Part shown: piece by piece, positions 17,283 to 26,754 of the stretch
How positions within the stretch are numbered: position 1 is the first letter of the stretch
How the letters are laid out: every line of letters begins with the position of its first letter
Assembly: GCA_022824945.1 (NCBI GenBank)
Contig: JAJDYX010000026.1
Coordinates: forward strand, 43,383-107,382
Direction: 5' to 3'
From: Candidatus Latescibacterota bacterium
Lineage (GTDB): Bacteria > Latescibacterota > UBA2968
Length of the DNA stretch: 64,000 nt
The notes under the pieces: generated by a model
Told to the model about the DNA's origin: nothing
Databases searched by the model: none
Seen by the model: only the letters and a program-made list of their open reading frames with translations
Translations under genes and position numbers: made by a program

Positions 17283-19340
17283 TTAGAAAACCACCTGAGA
17301 CACGGCCTTGGATATCAACGCCACGGCAATCGAAGTCATACCAATAAGCCCCATGCCACAGGAATAACCCGCCAATAAAATAGGCGCATAAGCATTCCAT
17401 TTGGACTCGCCAAATCGCTTGGCAAAATGATATCGCCCCAGCATGGCCCCGGCAAAATTCAAAATGACAAAATGAGGCCATTGCGCCAGGCCATTCACAA
17501 AACCGAAAAATGCCAGCACGGGAACCTTGATGGCTACCAGTGCCAGATAGAGAAGTCCCCCTGCAACGAAACCAACACCTATATATTCTGGCTTGATAAT
17601 ATCTGCCAGGAGTTCCAGACCCGCAGCACCCTGTACTTCTCCGGGTGGCAAAGTCGATTTGAGCCACATAGTTTGCATCGTAGCCTCAAACGGCCAGAAC
17701 AACTGCACGTAGGGATATGTGGCAGATGGAATGGGTCCCAACCGCCAGATAAACTCATAGAACATAAAGCTACAAATGAAAATTACAAATGTCGTAATCA
17801 CCACCATTTTGATATAACTACCGATCTTTGTCTTGGTCAATTCCAGTTGCTTAAACTGCCGCACAGCCAGCCCGTGGTCGTGCAGTGGAATGGGGGCAAA
17901 CCACACCGCCACACCCTTATACCCCGACAGGAAAATGGCCGCTTCCCGAATATAGGGAATGCTCGCCCCATAGGGACTGCCCGTAAGACCGATCATCCGG
18001 GCACCGATATAAGACGAAACAGGCGTATAAATAAACGCGAAGAAAACCAACCAGTACCATTGAAATTCCGGCACGAGCCACTGGCACAGTCCAATGGCGG
18101 CCAAAGAACCCATTATCCACAACACGAGGGGCCACTTCATCGGTATATCCCCTCGGCCTTCGGGCAAATCCTCCATACTAATTTTCACCGAGTGGTGTCC
18201 TGTTTCCTGTTGCAACTTGCGCTGTTCTAACAGGGTTTTACCCACCATATAAAATCCAGTAAATGCGATCACGAATGAAGTGCCGATCCCAAAGCTCAGC
18301 CAGAAGTCAAAACGATTGGAAATACTCGCGGGAATCGCCGTCATACCCGGCGCCCATCGGCTTAAAACGTCTGTGTGAATATAAAGCAGTGGATTAATCA
18401 CCAGATTGGCGAGCACCGCACCGATAAACGACCCCACCACCACGTAAAACGGCAGGACAAAACCAATCAACAAATGCCCCAAATCCGTTCCTATGCCAAA
18501 CACTGCAGCGGGCAATATTGTCTTTACCTCAGCTGTAAAGTCGATAAATGGAATGGGTAAGACTTGAACCGTCTCCGTCAGAAAAATGCCCGACAATGTG
18601 GGCACAACCACATAGAGCAATCCCCACACCAGACCAATACAGGTTCCCGTACTAAACACGCGCCACCGCCACCCCTCGGCTTTGGCCGATGTTTCAGCCA
18701 GTGCCGTAACACCTCTTGCGTGGACAGGCTCCAGCGGGAAAGGCAATTGCTCGATATCGCTGGTAATGCGGAACATCACATACCCAAAGGATAATCGCGC
18801 AGTCTGATTGATAATCATGGCCAGAAACAGGATCAACACCGGCAAAATCCAGTCGGGATGCACAAATGTACGCTCGGCATAAACCGGCGAATCCAGAGGC
18901 GGCGTCACCCACCCCGGGATATACTTATCCAGACCTTGGGCTGCGGGTGACTGAATCAAATACTGATCCCAGATCAACCCTCCAAAAGGTCCGCCGTACA
19001 GATGCGCGCCGGAACCGAGTTTTACCCCAATGCCCAACAGCCCTGCGGCGACCCAATAAATGATCAAAATTTCCTGTGTCTTGAGCCGAACAAAAGAGCG
19101 CTTGGCAATCTCTAAAAAGAGAATAATCGTCACCCACTCAGACGCACCAGCCATGCTCTGTCCGGTTACCAGGCCCAAATAAATCGCACCTGGCAACATA
19201 ACAATCCCAACGAACGCCGTCGCCCATATCGTCTTCCAGCCAAAGCCATCCTCAAAAGGCGCGTCCTCTGGCATAATCTGTTCGTATTCTGTCAGATCCT
19301 CTTTTGTTTCTTCAGTATCTCTTGGTTCGTCCGTTGCCAA
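17283..19340 (-). CDS. OPT-superfamily-like transporter (DUF6785 type)
   Basis: A 685-residue membrane protein with an acidic N-terminal tail of about 35 residues and roughly 14 hydrophobic segments. Segments such as LVTGQSMAGASEWVTIILFLEIAKRSF and repeated half-transporter organisation are typical of the large OPT-like family annotated as DUF6784/DUF6785 in Planctomycetes-like and Latescibacteria-like genomes. OPT members import oligopeptides or metal chelates. The start is TTG 19340 with GGGAGG five bases upstream. It follows the giant FtsX gene by 37 bases on the same strand, so they may be co-transcribed, but no functional link is established. Confidence 0.78.
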   Translation of the reverse strand: MATDEPRDTEETKEDLTEYEQIMPEDAPFEDGFGWKTIWATAFVGIVMLPGAIYLGLVTGQSMAGASEWVTIILFLEIAKRSFVRLKTQEILIIYWVAAGLLGIGVKLGSGAHLYGGPFGGLIWDQYLIQSPAAQGLDKYIPGWVTPPLDSPVYAERTFVHPDWILPVLILFLAMIINQTARLSFGYVMFRITSDIEQLPFPLEPVHARGVTALAETSAKAEGWRWRVFSTGTCIGLVWGLLYVVVPTLSGIFLTETVQVLPIPFIDFTAEVKTILPAAVFGIGTDLGHLLIGFVLPFYVVVGSFIGAVLANLVINPLLYIHTDVLSRWAPGMTAIPASISNRFDFWLSFGIGTSFVIAFTGFYMVGKTLLEQRKLQQETGHHSVKISMEDLPEGRGDIPMKWPLVLWIMGSLAAIGLCQWLVPEFQWYWLVFFAFIYTPVSSYIGARMIGLTGSPYGASIPYIREAAIFLSGYKGVAVWFAPIPLHDHGLAVRQFKQLELTKTKIGSYIKMVVITTFVIFICSFMFYEFIWRLGPIPSATYPYVQLFWPFEATMQTMWLKSTLPPGEVQGAAGLELLADIIKPEYIGVGFVAGGLLYLALVAIKVPVLAFFGFVNGLAQWPHFVILNFAGAMLGRYHFAKRFGESKWNAYAPILLAGYSCGMGLIGMTSIAVALISKAVSQVVF

Positions 19341-19377
19341 AATTGCCTCCCAGAAGGAAATTCACAAAATCTGCGCG

Positions 19378-22300
19378 TTATGCTATTGCCGCGACTTCGC
19401 CAGACAAAACCCGGCGTCCGTCTTCTGCATAATTGAACTTCATGTCACCCGGAATTGTGCGCCAGACCAGGAATCGCTTTCTCAACACATTCAAAAATCC
19501 GCGATTGATCCGTTTCCAGGACGCAACATCGCCACTCAAGCGATTGATCACCACTTCAATTTTATAAATATTGTGCTCACCCGTGGGAATAGCTTTTAAC
19601 TGCACTTCCTGGCTGATTCCCAGATCATAAGGCGCCAACCATGCCGTCAGGTCAATATTATACTGCGGTTCTCCCTCGTGATCCTCAGACCAGAACTTCA
19701 CATGGTCGGCAACAAAATCACCCACCGATCCCTCGCCGTAAGATTCAAAAACCCGGGTCAAATAGGAGTACATCCCCAATACCTCAGCACCGCCTACAGT
19801 AAAGGGAAAATCAAATACCCACCGATCGCCATCGGGATCGGGGAATTCCCATTTGCGAGTCACATCGGGCACGGCCATATCCGCAGCTTTCTTCGCCGGA
19901 TAAAGCGCGGAGAGAAATACCGTTGCCATCACAATCAACGTGGCGGAAATTGCAGATAGGGACGAATAATTTAATTCCAGGCCTCCCAACAATCCCTCAT
20001 TGTAAAGTACGAGCACCAGAACCTGTCCAATCAAATATCCCATAACCGCGCCGAGTGTGGCAAATACGCCAGCCTCCGCGAGGAAAAGTGCGGCAATATG
20101 ATTGGGAGCCAATCCCACCGAAGAATAAATACTGATCTCTCGGAAACGCTCATACACAGCACCCATCATCGTATTGAGCACAATAAGCGCCGCAATCAAG
20201 ATCGGAATAAACAAATTGCCCAATCCAGAAAGCGACGTTGAACCAATCGAACTATAGACGGTTACACCATCATCCTTGCCCACAAACATCGTCAAAGACA
20301 CGCGCGCCATAAACTCTTCGATGTCGGGAACAAAATTCAACTTGGGCTGCCCGCTCTCATCCTTGAAATTCGCAATCGCCACCGAAGCCAACACACCCCC
20401 AATATCCCGAATATACTCATAGGGCACGACGAGCACATTGGTCGATTCCAAATGGGTAAAGGTCTCAATAGGCGCAGCCGCGACAACCCGAGGGTCCTGA
20501 TCCTGTGCATCTGCCAAATCGTCTTTTTCTTTTACTGTATCAACAGGGGTCAGTTTTTCATCATCCAGATCTTTGAACTTGTTAAACATTTCAGAATCGA
20601 GAATGCCAATCACCGTAAAAACCTGTCCCTGCATTTCAATCTTAGCCGTTCCTGCATCCTCGGGAAAAATACCGACAAGCTCGGCCAGATCATTTGGCAA
20701 CAGGCAAACGAACTCTTCCCCGGGTTCAAACCAACGTCCGCTCATCAAATAGCGATCCACCCCGGTAATTTTGGGTTCGTCTGGCGTAAGGCCCAACAGC
20801 GCATTGACAAAACTGTCTTTCCCCGTGGTAATGCCCACATCGAAATCGACGTAAATCTCCTTGGGACCCATATCGGCAGTGGCCTCTGTCACGCGAGAAA
20901 AATTCACATAAGCGCGTTCACCACGCACCTGTGACAAATACCACGACCGCGGCACAATATCGGCGCGGCCTTCAAAAGCACTATTGAGATAATTGAGCAC
21001 GGATTCCTGCATCCCGCGCCAGGATCGGTCGCGCACGAGTGCCCCCTGATACGACGGCTCGTTATCGCGGGGCAATTTGTAAAACTTCAACGAAGTCTGT
21101 ACCGAAGTAAAAGACAATGTCGTAAAAGTCAGCAAAGTCAGCGTAATCGCCGTCAACCCCGTGCGCATGGGGCGCTTTCGCAAATTTGAAATACCCAGCA
21201 CAACTGCGGCCGACGTCGCGCTAATGCGCCCGACATCGGCTTCATAAGTCCCGGCAGAAGCCTGCTTCATTTTGCGAACTTCATCCCCAAACTTAGACAC
21301 CACAATAACCATCGCCACGCCGCCGAGGGCCATAATCACAAATGCGAGAAAAATAATATAGGGGGAATTGCTCAACTGAAAAGCCGGATGGACAAAGCGC
21401 AGAACAATAAAGAAAAATATAAAAAATGCAGCAAACCAGCTCAACCGCGCGGTAATGCTCGACGCACCAATCAACAATCGCTCGCAGAAAAACGAAAACG
21501 GCAGCAACAAAATAAAGTAAAAAATAATGCCCCGAACAGTATCATTGGCCGTCGCCATCACTTCGGGATACCCCCGCGCTTCCAGCCCCCATGCCCGCCG
21601 AGATGCGGCCATAAACCCTTCGTAATCCAAATTTTCAAGATGCTGACGCGCTTCGATCAATGCCTCGCGCGCGCTGTTGTGCAACAGAGTAAGACGATTG
21701 TTCTCAATACCAAATTGCGCCAACTGTTTCATACGCACATCGTCAATCACCCACATATCTCTGGCGGCCTGATACGAAGGTGTAAAAATAACGCCGGGTT
21801 CATACCCTTCACCTCGTGCCTCTTCCAGAATATCGGGATTCACTTCGCGTTTATCAATCGGATTGTCCAAAAATTTCTGGGGCGCATTGATCAGCAAATA
21901 CTTAACACCAAACAAGCCCGTGCTCATCAAAACCTTCAACCGCTCGGCTTCTCCCGTGTGCTCATCCACACGCGCAAACGTCACAGCAGCGCGCGTCACA
22001 TCGCCTTCTTTGGTGCTTTGTCCCGGCAAATACGTATAGCCAAATTCTATGGGCTGCGTATCGTTCTCATTGAGCACCGTCATGAAATCGAGTGCCGACA
22101 AATAGCTCGAATCGATAATTTCAAAAACACTGACGGAACGGCTCTTGAATAGAACCGTCATCATTTCATTTTCCCACCAGCCATATCGCTGTGTCAGCGG
22201 AAATTTCTTATCGCCCTCAGAACCCATGTCGGGTGCCGACGTAATATTCCCCTCTTCGTCAATATCATAAGCCAAAATGCGATTGGTAAACCGATTTCGC

Positions 22301-24225
22301 ATAATATTAAAGAAAAACTCTCCCGTTTGTTTGACATCATCTGGATCGCCATACAATTTTAGATCTACATCTGTTCTATTTTTTGCCAATTTGATATCGT
22401 AAATGGGACCTTCTGCCGTCTTGTCAATAATCAGCGTCCTCACCCCTGCACAACTATGAACATTGCCCGGCTGCCGATACGTCGCAACCCCACCGGGCAC
22501 GGGCACGCGGGGCAACGCGAAATCGACATTGCGATCAAACCACAATACGCGCCCTTTCAAACTGTGTCCGCGGTCTTGCAGTTTGAGCTTGGATACCCTG
22601 AAAAACTCGGGATCTTCACCCGCTTTCATCATGGCAGCTATTGCCGTTTGGACCTGGCGCGTCAAATTGTCCATATTGACATTCTCAACGCGATCAATGG
22701 GCGTATCGACAAAACGCCGCACAGTTGATGGCGTCGCCAGAGTAATGCCTTCTTTCCCAACAAAAGTAACGGCCTCGCTGTCAAATCCCAGGCGAATGGG
22801 CATAAAATTCTTCCAGGTGCGTTTTGGCGGTGCAATCGCATCGACATGGCGCACTTCTTCGCCCGGAAAGACTTTGGCCATATATTTATCGAATTTGTCC
22901 GCATAAGGCGCCAGCAGATTATTCAGATAATTGTCTGTCTGCCAATTTGGGTTGTTAAAGGTGCCGTGTGAAAAGCTCGCCAACTGATCGGATTCACTCG
23001 ACAGGTCCAACCCGATAAATAACCGAAAATCAATTTTATAGCTATTGGGAATGAGTTCTTCAAACTCTTCGCTGTCGCGCGGAATAAGTTCGCCATCGAG
23101 ATAAGCACCGGCAACCGATAGACTATCGGGAATCTTATCGCGGAAATGATCGCTTTCGCGCGAATGGCGATACACAAAATCATTGATGCCTGCCAGGCCC
23201 TGGAAATGAGAGCCAGTTGCCAGAAAGGTCACCGAATATTTGGGCGGATTCTGTTTCAAAACGCGGGCAGTATGTAAAAGCGCAGCCACCCCCGACGCAT
23301 TTTCAGCACCCGGCGCGAGAGCGGGTACAACGGAAATGGCATCGTAAAAAGCACTCAGCACAATCTGCTGATCTTTCCACTTGCGCTCTTCGCGCTCCGT
23401 GATATAGTCTTCAGACCCGGGAAGAGTTGCAAAAATATTCCAGGTCGGCACCTCTTCCCAATCCATCTTCGACGTTAAACGCACTTCGGGAGATTGCGTT
23501 TGGGCCAGTTCGAGCAAGCGCACAGCATCGTCTTTTTTGACCCAGAATCGGGGCACATCAACAGGCACTGGCAAAAACTTATCCATAGCCTGGCCCTGTG
23601 TAACCCGCCCATTGTCATAAAATAAAATAGCCTGTGCCCCCAGCATACGCGGGCTTAAATAGCCCTGGTCACAATCGAAGTCCATCAGGACAATGCTGCC
23701 TTCGACCTTTTTGCCATTCAGTTCTGCAAATGATCCTTTGCCCCCATAAATAAGCGTCCCTGAAATCCCAGCGCTGGGCACAGAGGGCGTTTGTACATGA
23801 TTGGGCCAAAAACCGTAGATCGCAATTTCTTCGCCGGTATCCGTCAAAGTGAGTGAAGCACCTTTGTCAACGGGAACCGTTACCGTGTGCTCTTCCACCT
23901 TAATATCTTCGAGGCCAATTTTTTCAAAATGCCGTTTGACATATTCAAAAGCCTGCCGATGCCCCGCATAGCCAGGGACCCGAGACCCCATCCCCGACAG
24001 GTCGGCAATGATTTGATGCACATCTTCTTGTGAAATGGACTCAGCAATAGATCGAATTTCGCGATCGCGTTCTGAAATTTCAATGGGTTTGAGTTCGGGA
24101 ATACTCGGTTTAATATTAAAAAGCGTTACAAAAAAATCCGTCACCTGTCCCGGATTAAAAATGGTCACCGAAGACAACATCAAAATCGTGATAACCCAGA
24201 GAATACCTGTGCCAATTTTACGCAT
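19378..24225 (-). CDS. Giant FtsX-type permease fused to a degenerate M28 peptidase domain
   Basis: A 1615-residue membrane protein. After an N-terminal transmembrane helix (residues 6-25) comes an M28-like region with an inserted PA-type segment (about 60-520). Its metal site is lost: AFYDA with F293 where M28 has His, E308 in GAENASG where Asp is usual, and SHFQGL (H340, F341) in place of the catalytic Glu-Glu pair. A further extracytoplasmic region follows, then membrane helices around 900-1000, and an FtsX/MacB core with the segment LIVLNTMMGAVYERFREI near 1390 and a cytoplasm-facing tail. Such permeases normally work with a LolD-like ATPase, but none is adjacent. MRKIG at ATG 24225 is preferred over a TTG six codons upstream. 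The next gene is an OPT-like transporter. Confidence 0.82.
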   Translation of the reverse strand: MRKIGTGILWVITILMLSSVTIFNPGQVTDFFVTLFNIKPSIPELKPIEISERDREIRSIAESISQEDVHQIIADLSGMGSRVPGYAGHRQAFEYVKRHFEKIGLEDIKVEEHTVTVPVDKGASLTLTDTGEEIAIYGFWPNHVQTPSVPSAGISGTLIYGGKGSFAELNGKKVEGSIVLMDFDCDQGYLSPRMLGAQAILFYDNGRVTQGQAMDKFLPVPVDVPRFWVKKDDAVRLLELAQTQSPEVRLTSKMDWEEVPTWNIFATLPGSEDYITEREERKWKDQQIVLSAFYDAISVVPALAPGAENASGVAALLHTARVLKQNPPKYSVTFLATGSHFQGLAGINDFVYRHSRESDHFRDKIPDSLSVAGAYLDGELIPRDSEEFEELIPNSYKIDFRLFIGLDLSSESDQLASFSHGTFNNPNWQTDNYLNNLLAPYADKFDKYMAKVFPGEEVRHVDAIAPPKRTWKNFMPIRLGFDSEAVTFVGKEGITLATPSTVRRFVDTPIDRVENVNMDNLTRQVQTAIAAMMKAGEDPEFFRVSKLKLQDRGHSLKGRVLWFDRNVDFALPRVPVPGGVATYRQPGNVHSCAGVRTLIIDKTAEGPIYDIKLAKNRTDVDLKLYGDPDDVKQTGEFFFNIMRNRFTNRILAYDIDEEGNITSAPDMGSEGDKKFPLTQRYGWWENEMMTVLFKSRSVSVFEIIDSSYLSALDFMTVLNENDTQPIEFGYTYLPGQSTKEGDVTRAAVTFARVDEHTGEAERLKVLMSTGLFGVKYLLINAPQKFLDNPIDKREVNPDILEEARGEGYEPGVIFTPSYQAARDMWVIDDVRMKQLAQFGIENNRLTLLHNSAREALIEARQHLENLDYEGFMAASRRAWGLEARGYPEVMATANDTVRGIIFYFILLLPFSFFCERLLIGASSITARLSWFAAFFIFFFIVLRFVHPAFQLSNSPYIIFLAFVIMALGGVAMVIVVSKFGDEVRKMKQASAGTYEADVGRISATSAAVVLGISNLRKRPMRTGLTAITLTLLTFTTLSFTSVQTSLKFYKLPRDNEPSYQGALVRDRSWRGMQESVLNYLNSAFEGRADIVPRSWYLSQVRGERAYVNFSRVTEATADMGPKEIYVDFDVGITTGKDSFVNALLGLTPDEPKITGVDRYLMSGRWFEPGEEFVCLLPNDLAELVGIFPEDAGTAKIEMQGQVFTVIGILDSEMFNKFKDLDDEKLTPVDTVKEKDDLADAQDQDPRVVAAAPIETFTHLESTNVLVVPYEYIRDIGGVLASVAIANFKDESGQPKLNFVPDIEEFMARVSLTMFVGKDDGVTVYSSIGSTSLSGLGNLFIPILIAALIVLNTMMGAVYERFREISIYSSVGLAPNHIAALFLAEAGVFATLGAVMGYLIGQVLVLVLYNEGLLGGLELNYSSLSAISATLIVMATVFLSALYPAKKAADMAVPDVTRKWEFPDPDGDRWVFDFPFTVGGAEVLGMYSYLTRVFESYGEGSVGDFVADHVKFWSEDHEGEPQYNIDLTAWLAPYDLGISQEVQLKAIPTGEHNIYKIEVVINRLSGDVASWKRINRGFLNVLRKRFLVWRTIPGDMKFNYAEDGRRVLSGEVAAIA

Positions 24226-24376
24226 CGAGGAGGCTCCTGTCAAAATGCCGCACGTTTTGAGAAAATTGAATTTTTATGCTAACAAATAACTTTTGAGATG
24301 TCAAGACAATTTCCGAGACACACATGGTTGGTTTTTCGAATACTTAAGCTATCTTCGCAATCTCGTGATTTTAGTA

Positions 24377-24405
24377 TTGACATACCCGCATTTTGGGAGT
24401 ATATC
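24377..24405 (+). promoter_or_regulatory. Predicted sigma70-type promoter
   Basis: TTGACA (24377-24382) and TATATC (24400-24405) are 17 bases apart, 58 bases before the LamG lipoprotein ATG. It lies in the 237-base gap between divergent genes. Confidence 0.55.
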
Positions 24406-24462
24406 AATTTATACACTCAACTTAATAATACGCCAAATTTCTTTTTTAAGGAGACCTTACAC

Positions 24463-25314
24463 ATGTCGTTCCATCTTCCCCATTTATATCGTGGCACTCT
24501 AATCCTCATATTTTTCGCGATCACAACAGCTTGTGGTGGTCCCGAAAAGGCCATTGAAGAGAGCTTGCGAGCACACGTACTTTTTTTTGCCAACTTTGAA
24601 AAAGGCGTGGATGCCCTCGATAGCCTCGGCGATCCGCTGGCGACCTTTGACACAGCCAACACCAACCACATTAAGCAGGGCGGCAATCCCGACGGGTATT
24701 TGGCGTTTAACCCAAACGCGGGCGCACTCAATTACAACGGCAAAAATAATCTCGCCTACAGTGCAAACAGCGCGTGGTCTGGTAGCATTGCATTCTGGCT
24801 CAAAGCCGACATCACCAGCTTTGATGAAAGCTACCCAGAACCCTTTCACATTGGGAAAAAAGAGGGCGGAAAATATCCCTGGGACGATGCAGTCGTATTT
24901 GTCGATTTCAAAAAAGTCGATGGCACGCTTCGGTTTGGATGCTATCCCAACAAAGAACAGCCAGTTACTGACGATGTGGTCGCTGCCCGTGTGATTTCTG
25001 TACCCGTCAATTGGGGTGCAAATGACTGGCACCACATTGCGATTACATGGTCCAACTTTAACAGTGGCAAGGCCAATGCAGAATGGGCGTTGTATATAGA
25101 TGGCAAAGAAGCAGGACGCAAAGGTCCGCTTCAGCAGAATATGACCTGGGATATAGAAACCCTCGTGATGCGATTTAATCATTTCAAATACCCTGGAGAA
25201 ATTGATGAAATCGCTGTTTTTGACAAAGCCCTGACGCCCGATGAAGCCAAATACCTTACGGCTCCCAAAAGCCCGCTGAACAAACTTTTTTATAAAAAAA
25301 GTGAACGGCGATAA
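24463..25314 (+). CDS. LamG-like concanavalin-fold lipoprotein
   Basis: A 283-residue exported protein. The N-terminus has a hydrophobic stretch (LILIFFAITTAC) ending in Cys24, a probable lipid attachment site although the residue at -3 is Thr rather than Leu. The rest matches a LamG/laminin-G-like jelly roll: YLAFNPNAGALNYNG, SGSIAFWLKADI, DWHHIAITWSN and LYIDGKEAG and the final GEIDEIAVFDKALTPDEAKYL, a typical end of these domains. They bind carbohydrate or act as adhesion modules. AAGGAG lies upstream of ATG 24463. It faces the M28-FtsX gene across a shared promoter region and is followed by a second lipoprotein gene. Confidence 0.85.
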   Translation: MSFHLPHLYRGTLILIFFAITTACGGPEKAIEESLRAHVLFFANFEKGVDALDSLGDPLATFDTANTNHIKQGGNPDGYLAFNPNAGALNYNGKNNLAYSANSAWSGSIAFWLKADITSFDESYPEPFHIGKKEGGKYPWDDAVVFVDFKKVDGTLRFGCYPNKEQPVTDDVVAARVISVPVNWGANDWHHIAITWSNFNSGKANAEWALYIDGKEAGRKGPLQQNMTWDIETLVMRFNHFKYPGEIDEIAVFDKALTPDEAKYLTAPKSPLNKLFYKKSERR

Positions 25315-25370
25315 ATAAAATACATCGCCACCGACTGCTCAACGCCATTTCTCATATCCCAAAATTGGTG

Positions 25371-25399
25371 TTGACAAGCGGAAATTTGTGTTTTATCTT
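25371..25399 (+). promoter_or_regulatory. Predicted sigma70-type promoter
   Basis: TTGACA (25371-25376) and TATCTT (25394-25399) with a 17-base spacer, 58 bases before the lipoprotein ATG at 25457. Confidence 0.55.
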
Positions 25400-25456
25400 C
25401 CGCAAAGGAAACAATGCGTAAAGTCTTTATTGACAACAAACTCAAGGAGTCTAAGG

Positions 25457-26083
25457 ATGCGATCCATTTTAAGCCTTTGTACTGTTCTCGTTGTGGCATT
25501 TGCCATAACGGGTTGTGGGCCTTCCGAAGAATTGGTAAAATTGAAAGCAGATACTGAGGCAGCTTATGCCGCGGCTCAGGCGGCTCAGGCTGAGGCTTAT
25601 GCGCCCGCCGCATATAGTTTAGCAACTGCTGCCATAGACAGTGCTGCCAAAAAGTTTGAAGAAAAAAAGTTCTTTTTCTTTAACAAATTTGACGAAGCCG
25701 AGCCTCTTTATGTAGAAGCTCAGGAGTTAGCTAATAGCGCCAAAGCAGAAGCTGACACCAATAGGCAACTGGAGGCCGATACCCAGGCAATTATCGAACG
25801 CGTAATGCCCGGTATTTCAGATACCAGAGTCAGTTTGGGCGAGGCACCTCGGGGAAAAGGCGCGGACGATGATCTCGATCAGCTCAACGCCGACCTGAAT
25901 CAGGCCGAGACCAATATAAGCGATGCACGCAGCAGTCTCGACAACGGGCAATACAGAGATGCTCTTGGTCAAGCTCAGGGTGCAGAAAACAAACTTGCTG
26001 AGGTTCAGGGTGCTGTTTCGGTCGCGCTCCAGAAAATCGCAGATTGGAAAGAGCGACACAAACCCTGGTACTTCCGCCTGTAG
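25457..26083 (+). CDS. Alanine-rich helical lipoprotein (DUF4398-like)
   Basis: A 208-residue lipoprotein with a clear signal (MRSILSLCTVLVVAFA) and lipobox ITGC, so Cys20 should be acylated. The mature part is a long Ala/Glu/Gln-rich helix with coiled-coil character: AYAAAQAAQAEAYAPAAYSL resembles DUF4398 proteins, which sit at the envelope beside OmpA-type proteins. The second half has DLNQAETNISDARSSLDNGQY, another alpha-hairpin. AAGGAG (25444-25449) precedes the ATG by 7 bases. It has its own promoter and a terminator immediately downstream, so it is probably a single-gene transcript. Exact function is unknown; a structural envelope role is likely. Confidence 0.82.
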   Translation: MRSILSLCTVLVVAFAITGCGPSEELVKLKADTEAAYAAAQAAQAEAYAPAAYSLATAAIDSAAKKFEEKKFFFFNKFDEAEPLYVEAQELANSAKAEADTNRQLEADTQAIIERVMPGISDTRVSLGEAPRGKGADDDLDQLNADLNQAETNISDARSSLDNGQYRDALGQAQGAENKLAEVQGAVSVALQKIADWKERHKPWYFRL

Positions 26084-26118
26084 GTAGGTATCATCCAAAT
26101 ATCTTATTAATAAAAACA

Positions 26119-26151
26119 AAAACCGAGGTGCTTTTTGCGCGCCTCGGTTTT
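26119..26151 (+). terminator. Intrinsic terminator after the helical lipoprotein gene
   Basis: Perfect 10-bp arms AAAACCGAGG (26119-26128) and CCTCGGTTTT (26142-26151) enclose a 13-base loop, 35 bases past the stop codon. The T run is built into the stem. Confidence 0.78.
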
Positions 26152-26169
26152 ACAATTTCTGAGCCATAC

Positions 26170-26754
26170 ATGCACAGCTTTCACACCATATTGCTCGCTC
26201 TCTATTTGTTCTTCAGTTTTTCCCTGCAGATACCCGCGCGAGAAACAGAGATCGAACAACTCAAAGCTGACATCGCATCACTTCAGGAAGCGTTGAAACG
26301 GCAATCAGCAGAAACCTACATCGTTATCGATACTGTACATAACCGTCTTCAAGTTTGGCACAACAACCAGATAATACGAGAAGCGACGTGTGCGACAGGC
26401 AGCGGCAAAGTACTGCTCCATCCAGGAGCTTCGGCACGCTGGCAATTTCACACCCCATTGGGTGTCAGAACTATTTTGCACAAAGTGACAGACCCCATCT
26501 GGGCCAAGCCCGTGTGGGCCTTTATCGAAAATGGTGAAGAACCCACTGTCTTGCCCTGGGAGTTTCGGCGTCTCGATAAGACAACCTTAGGTGCCTACGC
26601 CCTTAAATTGGGTGATGGGTACGAAATTCACGGCACCCTTTATCCCACATTGCTCGGACGGCATATCACGCACGGATGTATTCGCCTCAACGACGAAGAC
26701 CTGGCTTTTGTGTATCGCTCACTTCAAGTTGGCGACCAGGTCTATATCTACTAA
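26170..26754 (+). CDS. L,D-transpeptidase (YkuD domain)
   Basis: A 194-residue exported protein: signal peptide MHSFHTILLALYLFFSFSLQIPA, a short coiled coil (ETEIEQLKADIASLQEALKR) and a YkuD catalytic domain. The active-site motif HGCIRL is present with His168, Cys170 and Arg172, preceded by YEIHGT. Such enzymes form 3-3 cross-links in peptidoglycan or attach lipoproteins to it. The N-terminal coiled coil before the YkuD domain suggests a membrane- or wall-proximal anchor. It follows a terminator by 19 bases and its 3' end overlaps the next gene, so a new transcript begins here and probably continues through the PorV-like gene, era and the flippase-like gene. Confidence 0.88.
   Translation: MHSFHTILLALYLFFSFSLQIPARETEIEQLKADIASLQEALKRQSAETYIVIDTVHNRLQVWHNNQIIREATCATGSGKVLLHPGASARWQFHTPLGVRTILHKVTDPIWAKPVWAFIENGEEPTVLPWEFRRLDKTTLGAYALKLGDGYEIHGTLYPTLLGRHITHGCIRLNDEDLAFVYRSLQVGDQVYIY

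Noticed and set aside
17427..18230. A plus-strand open frame of 267 codons opposite the OPT-like transporter
   Set aside because: It lies wholly antisense to a clear membrane-protein gene; its His/Gln/Lys-rich composition is what the complement of hydrophobic codons gives.
25371..26751. CRISPR or tandem repeat arrays in the intergenic gaps
   Set aside because: I scanned the gaps for regularly spaced repeats and found only terminator hairpins and short inverted repeats.
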